From assembly GCF_000982825.1 (NCBI RefSeq), contig NZ_CP011047.1:1178001-1242000 (forward strand): a stretch of 64,000 nt of DNA. Reading direction: 5' to 3'. How positions within the stretch are numbered: the first letter of the stretch is position 1; every line of letters starts with the position of its first letter. Of the stretch, positions 59,185-64,000 are shown in pieces. The notes under the pieces were generated by a model. The model saw nothing but the letters and a program-made list of their open reading frames with translations, made no database searches and was not told the DNA's origin. The position numbers and the translations under genes are program-made. This DNA comes from Cronobacter sakazakii. Its GTDB lineage: Bacteria > Pseudomonadota > Gammaproteobacteria > Enterobacterales > Enterobacteriaceae.

Positions 59185-60525
59185 CTAGTGGGGATGGGCG
59201 CGTTTTTCTGCGTCGGTGACTTCGCTTTCAAACCGGGCCAGCTCCTGGCGTTTACAGGCAAGCCAGGCGTCGCTGAACGGCGCGCCCAGTTGCTCCTGTA
59301 ACCACTTCGCCTCCTGAAAACGCGCCAGCGCGTCCGGCCAGAAAAGCGGCAGGGCGGGCAGCTCCGCGATTGCGCCTGGTTCGGGCAGCGTTAACGGACG
59401 ATCAAGGCCATAAAGAATGCCCGCGAGGGCCGCCGCCGCCACGAGATACGGGTTGGCGTCGGCGCTGGCGAGCCGGTATTCGATGCGCTGAGACGCCGGG
59501 GACGCGCAGGGCAGGCGCAGAGCCGCCGAGCGATCGTTGTAACCCCACGATGAAAACAGCGGTTCGTTCAGGCTCTTTCGCAGCCGCCGGAAGGCGTTGG
59601 CGCCAGGCGTGACCAGCGCGACGCTTGCGGGCATCAGCGCCAGCAGGCCGCTCAGACTGCGGCGCATCATCACGTTCGGGTTTCCCGCGTCACTGGCGAA
59701 CAGATTATTGCCCTGCGCGTCGTTCAGGCTGATATGAATGTGCAGGCCGCTGCCGGCCAGCGCTGCTCGCGGTTTGGCCATAAAGCTTGCCCGGTAGCCC
59801 TGTTTTTCCGCCACCTGATGCACCAGCCGTCGCGCCGCCAGCACCCGATCGCACATCTCCACCACGCGCGGGGTGTGCGGAAAATTGAGTTCGAACTGGC
59901 CCGCTTGCGCTTCCGCCACAATGCCGCAGACAGGCAATCCCTGACGCCGCGCCTCGGTTTCCATCGCCTCCAGCAGCGCGCTGTCGCGCTCTGGCATGTC
60001 GATATCAAAACAGCGTGATGACGGCGGCGCGCCGTCCACCGCCTGCAAATAAAACTCCACTTCCGGGGCTATCACCGGGTAGAGGCCGCGCGCGTGAAAC
60101 TGCGCCAGAAGGCGCTCCAGCACAACGCGCGGCTCCAGCGCGCAGCCTGCGCCGTCCGGCTCCTGCATGGCGAGCAGCAACTGGGCGTGATGCGCTGGAT
60201 CGCTTGCACAAGGGCGCAGCGTACCGCTGACCGGCAGGCAGAGCCTGTCCGGCTCGCGCTGCGCGAGGGCGCTTTCAACGACATGCCCTTCCATATCCAT
60301 GGCGTAGACCGACAGCGGAAAATAGCAGCCCTGGGCGAGCGAGCGCAGGCTCTCAGCGCTGATGCGCTTGCCGCGCCGACAGCCGTTCAGATCGTGCAGA
60401 TAAATATCGACATGGCGGGTATGCGGATATTCCCGCAGGTAAGCATCGGCTTCCTGGCGAAAGGACATAAGTGCGCCCTGCGGCGTGCCCGCCAGCATCC
60501 AAGTATTCAGCAATGTAGAAAACAT
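59185..60525 (-). CDS. Glutamine-synthetase-fold ligase, PuuA-like
   Basis: A protein of about 446 residues of the GlnA superfamily, gamma-glutamylputrescine synthetase (PuuA) branch. It shares with PuuA the segments EYPHTRHVDIYLHDLNGCRRGKRI, CYFPLSVYAMDMEGHVVE, VIAPEVEFYL, AEAQAGQFELNF, GSGLHIHISL and RLASADANPYL. These include the metal-binding Glu residues and the HIH site. It likely joins glutamate to an amine, but no other puu gene is nearby, so the amine is unknown. The ATG at 60525 has AGGA upstream and fits the PuuA N-terminus; the frame is open to 60600. Confidence 0.83.
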   Translation of the reverse strand: MFSTLLNTWMLAGTPQGALMSFRQEADAYLREYPHTRHVDIYLHDLNGCRRGKRISAESLRSLAQGCYFPLSVYAMDMEGHVVESALAQREPDRLCLPVSGTLRPCASDPAHHAQLLLAMQEPDGAGCALEPRVVLERLLAQFHARGLYPVIAPEVEFYLQAVDGAPPSSRCFDIDMPERDSALLEAMETEARRQGLPVCGIVAEAQAGQFELNFPHTPRVVEMCDRVLAARRLVHQVAEKQGYRASFMAKPRAALAGSGLHIHISLNDAQGNNLFASDAGNPNVMMRRSLSGLLALMPASVALVTPGANAFRRLRKSLNEPLFSSWGYNDRSAALRLPCASPASQRIEYRLASADANPYLVAAAALAGILYGLDRPLTLPEPGAIAELPALPLFWPDALARFQEAKWLQEQLGAPFSDAWLACKRQELARFESEVTDAEKRAHPH

Positions 60526-60894
60526 AATCGGTTCCTGACCAGAAGGCGCTGCGGTCGGGCTCGGGGTTTTAAACCAGGGAGTGAGTGCAAAGGAGAACAT
60601 AGGTCACGCTTCTTGTGGGCCGCTCGGGCGATGGTCAAAGGCTAGCGCTTTCCAGCGTGCAGCGGCGTAAAAATCCCGTAAAAAGAAAGGGCTGGCGTAT
60701 AAAAATGGCGTTTATTCGGTGTGGGATGAAGGGGTTATAGAGGTCAATGAAAGAGGAGTAACAAACGAATGTAGTGAGAGTCGATAGTCTGTTTTATCGC
60801 CAGTCGTTAACGTTGCGGCCTGTCAGAGGAAGCACATACGGAGCGCACTTCCTGACCGGGTAAGGAGTCACAACACGAGACGGTAACGATCGCG

Positions 60895-61407
60895 ATGCGT
60901 TTTTTATTAATGATACTTTTTTATTGTACCTCACTGCTTGCAGCGCCGGCGTTCAGCGCCGTACTGCCTGCGTCCTGGCATTATCACGATGATGATAATG
61001 ACTATTCCTGGCACCTCACAGAGACGGCACCGCCGCACCCGCTGCTTAAACGCGCGCTGTTAAACCGCTACGTGAGCTGGAAAGGCACCCGCTATCACTT
61101 TGGCGGTACGACCCGCCACGGCGTTGATTGCTCGGCGCTGATGCAGCATCTGTTTGCCGAATCGGCGAGCGTATCGCTGCCGCGCACCACCTTGCAGCAA
61201 CTTAAAAAGGGCACAGCGGTAAGAAAAACGGCGCTGCAACCGGGCGATCTGGTGTTTTTCAGTACCGGCCCGCAACAGCGCCATGTGGGAGTGTATATCG
61301 GCGATAATCAGTTTATTCACGCCTCGAAAGAGAAAGGCGTGACCATCTCCAGCCTCACTAACGAATACTGGCGCGCGCGTTATCTCGCCGCGCGCCACGT
61401 AGTGTAA
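60895..61407 (+). CDS. Secreted NlpC/P60 (C40) peptidase
   Basis: A 170-residue cell-wall hydrolase. The N-terminal hydrophobic signal (FLLMILFYCTSLLAAPAFSA) lacks a lipobox cysteine at the cleavage site, unlike E. coli NlpC and MepS, so it should be free in the periplasm. The catalytic Cys is in HGVDCSALMQHLF, the His in RHVGVYIGDNQFIH, and the third polar residue in HAS. It probably cuts peptidoglycan stem-peptide bonds. The 294-bp gap upstream has no gene. It is convergent with yhhT, four bases apart. Confidence 0.88.
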   Translation: MRFLLMILFYCTSLLAAPAFSAVLPASWHYHDDDNDYSWHLTETAPPHPLLKRALLNRYVSWKGTRYHFGGTTRHGVDCSALMQHLFAESASVSLPRTTLQQLKKGTAVRKTALQPGDLVFFSTGPQQRHVGVYIGDNQFIHASKEKGVTISSLTNEYWRARYLAARHVV

Positions 61408-61411
61408 TGGC

Positions 61412-62476
61412 CTACCCCGGCAGCCGGGTTTTCGGACGGCCCGGGCCAAGCAGCACGGCGAGCTTACTGCCGCCGTGCGTGGTTTCCATCCAGATCTTAC
61501 AGACGCTGGTGAGCGGCACCGACAACAGCATGCCGACCGGCCCAAGTAACCACCCCCAGAACAGCAGCGAGAGGAACACCACCATTGTGGACATCCCGAG
61601 GCGGTGGCCCATCATGCGCGGCTCGACGATATTGCCCAGAATCATATGCACCAGCGAGAACAGCACCCCCACCATCACCACTTCATACACGCCATTAAAC
61701 AGCAGCGCCTGGATCATGGGCGGGATTGCCGAGAGCACCGCGCCGATATTGGGAATGTAGTTGAGCAGAAACCCGAGCACGCCCCACATCAGCGCGAACT
61801 GGATATCGAGCAGCGTCAGGCCGAGCCAGATAATGACGCCGGTCCACAGGCTGATGAGCGTTTTCAGCGCCAGATAGTGGCTGACGCCTTTTAACGCACG
61901 GTGCAGCCCGGCGATATGCAGTTGCGGATTTGAGAGCGCAAAGCGCAGCTTATAAGGCACGTGGCGCACTTCAAACAGCATAAAAACGACGGTCATCACC
62001 AGCAGCACGACGCTTGCCATCGCGCCGGAGAGTTGCGTCATCAGCGTCGTGGCGAAGGTCATCATCTTGTCGGAATCCATGCGTTGCAGCATACGCTCCG
62101 GCGAAAGATGCAGGTGCATAAACGGCACCATTTCCTGAAGATGCAGCAGTTTTCGCGTCAGTTCCTTATTATATTTCGGCATTAACGCGACAAATTCATT
62201 AAACGACGCCGCCAGCACGCCCAGCAGCAGCGTCAGGCCTATCAGCATCACAAACACGACGATAGTAATCGCGACAGGGCGGCGAAAACCGCGGCGCATA
62301 AACCAGGTCACCAGCGGGTTGAGCACAATCGCCAGAAACAGCGCCAGCAGAAGCGGGACAATCATATCCGCGGCGGCGTGAATACCGGCCAGAATAATCA
62401 CCAGCGCCGCCAGCTTTTGCAGCATATGCAGGCCGACTTTATCTTGTTGAGGTTGGGGTCGTTGTGGACCAATCAT
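61412..62476 (-). CDS. yhhT: AI-2E/PerM-family transporter YhhT
   Basis: A 354-residue inner-membrane protein of the AI-2E transporter (PerM/TqsA) family. It has about eight helices, with the conserved late segments LLNYIPNIGAVLSAIPP and LLFWGWLLGPVGMLLSVPL. It matches E. coli YhhT, whose substrate is not established. The ATG at 62476 follows AAGGAATT; the frame continues to 62518 without homology. It is divergent from yhhS. Confidence 0.93.
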   Translation of the reverse strand: MIGPQRPQPQQDKVGLHMLQKLAALVIILAGIHAAADMIVPLLLALFLAIVLNPLVTWFMRRGFRRPVAITIVVFVMLIGLTLLLGVLAASFNEFVALMPKYNKELTRKLLHLQEMVPFMHLHLSPERMLQRMDSDKMMTFATTLMTQLSGAMASVVLLVMTVVFMLFEVRHVPYKLRFALSNPQLHIAGLHRALKGVSHYLALKTLISLWTGVIIWLGLTLLDIQFALMWGVLGFLLNYIPNIGAVLSAIPPMIQALLFNGVYEVVMVGVLFSLVHMILGNIVEPRMMGHRLGMSTMVVFLSLLFWGWLLGPVGMLLSVPLTSVCKIWMETTHGGSKLAVLLGPGRPKTRLPG

Positions 62477-62623
62477 AACCAATTCCTTTGATGAGGGCTT
62501 TCTTAGTGTAGTGTGCAATGGGCATTGCGCCGCAGGGAGGAAGTCTGAAACGCGGGCGTTTCCGTTGAAGGAAATTTCAGGTTTATACTGACGCTACCGC
62601 TGTTGCCAAAAAAGTGAAATGTC

Positions 62624-63814
62624 ATGCCGGATGTAAGCGCCGAACCCGCATTAAGCGGCTTACGGCTGAATCTGAAAATCGTCTCTATCGTTATCTTCAA
62701 TTTCGCTACCTTTCTGACCATCGGCCTGCCGCTCGCGGTACTGCCGGGCTATGTCCATGATGTGATGGGGTTTAGCCCGTTCTGGGCGGGGCTGGTTATC
62801 AGCCTTCAGTATATCGCCACGCTGATAAGCCGTCCTCATGCGGGGCGCTATGCCGATCTCTGGGGGCCGAAAACCGTGGTGATCGTCGGGATGTCCGGCT
62901 GTCTGCTGAGCGGCGCGAGCTATTTTCTGGCGTGGTGGGGGGCCGGCGCGCCGATGGTGTCGCTGGCGCTGTTGTGTCTCGGGCGCGTGGTGCTGGGCTT
63001 TGGGCAGAGCTGCGCGGGAACCGGCTCGACGCTCTGGGGCGTCGGCGTGGTCGGCTCGACGCACATCGGCAAAGTGATCTCCTGGAACGGCGTGGTCACC
63101 TACGGCGCGATGGCCGTGGGCGCGCCGCTCGGCGCGCTGCTGTACCGCCACGGCGGCCTGCCGCTGGTGGCGGGCGTCATTATGGGCGTCGCGCTGCTTG
63201 GCATTGTGTTAGCGCTGCCGCGTCCGGCCGTGAAGGCGAGTAAGGGAAAACCGCTGCCGTTTCGCGCGGTGCTCGGCAAGGTCTGGCCGTTCGGCATGGC
63301 GCTGGCGCTCACCACTTCCGGCTTTGGGGTAATCGCCACGTTTATTACGCTGTTCTATCAGGCGAAAGGCTGGGACGGCGCGGCGTTCGCCCTGACGCTG
63401 TTCAGCGGCGCGTTTGTCGGCACACGCTTGTTATTCCCTAACGCGATTAACCGGCTGGGCGGCATTAACGTGACGCTTATCTGCGGCGTGGTGGAAACGG
63501 TCGGGTTGCTGATGGTTGGGCTGGCGGTGGAGCCGTGGATGGCGAAAGCAGGGACGTTTCTCGCAGGCGCAGGGTTCTCGCTGGTTTTCCCGGCGCTTGG
63601 CGTCGTGGCGGTGAAAGCGGTGCCGCAGAGTAATCAGGGCGCGGCGCTCGCCACTTATACGCTGTTTATGGATCTGTCTCTTGGGATAACCGGCCCGGCG
63701 GCGGGCGTGCTGATGGCCTGGGCGGGCGTACCGGCGATTTATCTGGCGGCGGCGGGGCTGGTGCTGCTCGCCATTCTCTTAAGCGTACAGCTAAAAAAAC
63801 GGCCCGCCCCGTAA
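62624..63814 (+). CDS. yhhS: MFS transporter YhhS
   Basis: A 396-residue major facilitator of the YhhS/UPF0226 group, with twelve helices and the motifs RPHAGRYADLWGPKTV, GQSCAGTGSTLWGVGVV and KASKGKPLPFRAVLG, shared with E. coli YhhS (405). A role in arabinose or drug efflux has been suggested for the E. coli protein. The last codons and stop lie within the following terminator hairpin. Confidence 0.94.
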   Translation: MPDVSAEPALSGLRLNLKIVSIVIFNFATFLTIGLPLAVLPGYVHDVMGFSPFWAGLVISLQYIATLISRPHAGRYADLWGPKTVVIVGMSGCLLSGASYFLAWWGAGAPMVSLALLCLGRVVLGFGQSCAGTGSTLWGVGVVGSTHIGKVISWNGVVTYGAMAVGAPLGALLYRHGGLPLVAGVIMGVALLGIVLALPRPAVKASKGKPLPFRAVLGKVWPFGMALALTTSGFGVIATFITLFYQAKGWDGAAFALTLFSGAFVGTRLLFPNAINRLGGINVTLICGVVETVGLLMVGLAVEPWMAKAGTFLAGAGFSLVFPALGVVAVKAVPQSNQGAALATYTLFMDLSLGITGPAAGVLMAWAGVPAIYLAAAGLVLLAILLSVQLKKRPAP

Positions 63815-63832
63815 AGGGCAGGCCGCGTTTTA
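63792..63832. terminator. Bidirectional terminator between yhhS and dcrB
   Basis: AAAACGGCC...GCCC / GGGC..GGCCGCGTTTT forms an imperfect hairpin flanked by A and T runs. The yhhS stop codon sits in the loop region. Confidence 0.75.
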
Positions 63833-63852
63833 AGCGTCATTTTTACTGCGGA

Positions 63853-64000
63853 TTACTTCACAACGATGGTGTTGATGATGTTCTCTGCGGTGCTCTGCGC
63901 CTGCTGCTGGTTATCGGCAGGCAGCGTGATTTGCAGGGTCAGCAGTTTGTCATCGACATTGCCCAGCACCACGGATGAGTAAGCGGTCTGGCCTTTGGCA
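63853..64000 (-). CDS. dcrB: Inner-membrane-associated lipoprotein DcrB (C-terminal end only)
   Basis: The last 49 codons of a gene entering from the right. The translated end ([25 protein letters not shown]) matches the C-terminus of E. coli DcrB, a periplasmic protein needed for phage C1 DNA entry and linked to lipoprotein processing. Gene order yhhT-yhhS-dcrB matches E. coli. The N-terminal part lies outside the window. Confidence 0.9.
   Translation of the reverse strand, partial: AKGQTAYSSVVLGNVDDKLLTLQITLPADNQQQAQSTAENIINTIVVK

Overview
The window is chromosomal DNA of a GC-rich enterobacterium. Gene order follows the Escherichia coli yiaC-tag-yhjYX-eptB-proK-dpp-bcs-pdeK-dctA-yhjJ-kdgK-pdeH-yhjGEDC segment and then gor-rlmJ-prlC-rsmJ-uspA-uspB-pitA-yhiN and yhhT-yhhS-dcrB, with nearly every protein recognisable as the E. 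coli orthologue. The GC-rich codon use and the many intergenic repeats of the GTAGGGCGGGTAAGCG type suggest Cronobacter or a close relative; this genus call is an inference.

Layout. 1-5.8 kb: base-excision repair (tag), an outer-membrane barrel (yhjY), a pyruvate-responsive transporter (yhjX) with a clear YpdB operator, Ohr, the lipid A/Kdo modifier EptB, and tRNA-Pro(CGG), followed by an rtT-like duplication of the tRNA 3' tail and terminator. 5.8-7.2 kb: an accessory pair of a frameshifted pesticin-type muramidase and an LprI-like periplasmic protein. 8-13.7 kb: the dppABCDF dipeptide importer. 13.9-28.9 kb: the two divergent cellulose operons bcsEFG and bcsRQABZC; bcsE is interrupted by a complete 768-bp IS1 with a 9-bp target duplication. 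29-38.3 kb: two c-di-GMP phosphodiesterases (pdeK, pdeH, the latter behind a sigma-28 promoter), dctA, yhjJ, kdgK and the AsmA-like yhjG. 38.6-46.3 kb: yhjE, yhjD, yhjC, an SDR, ydeI, a GNAT and an HEPN-like membrane protein.

46.6-48.7 kb is the most unusual part. It is an AT-rich, tightly coupled three-gene operon on the minus strand, standing where the surroundings are GC-rich core genes. It encodes a compact radical SAM enzyme with viperin-like features, a deoxynucleoside-kinase-like P-loop protein and a NudI-like Nudix pyrophosphatase. Together these look like a nucleotide-modifying module, possibly an antiviral one that makes a modified nucleotide. This role is inferred from gene content only.

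48.9-64 kb: glutathione reductase, rRNA methyltransferases rlmJ and rsmJ, oligopeptidase A, a small ParE-type toxin-antitoxin pair, universal stress proteins, phosphate transporter PitA, flavoprotein YhiN, a PuuA-like glutamine-synthetase-fold enzyme, a secreted NlpC/P60 hydrolase, YhhT, YhhS and the 3' end of dcrB. Cellulose synthesis, its c-di-GMP control (BcsA PilZ, BcsE, PdeK, PdeH) and pEtN transfer (BcsG, EptB) are the main functional themes of the core part.
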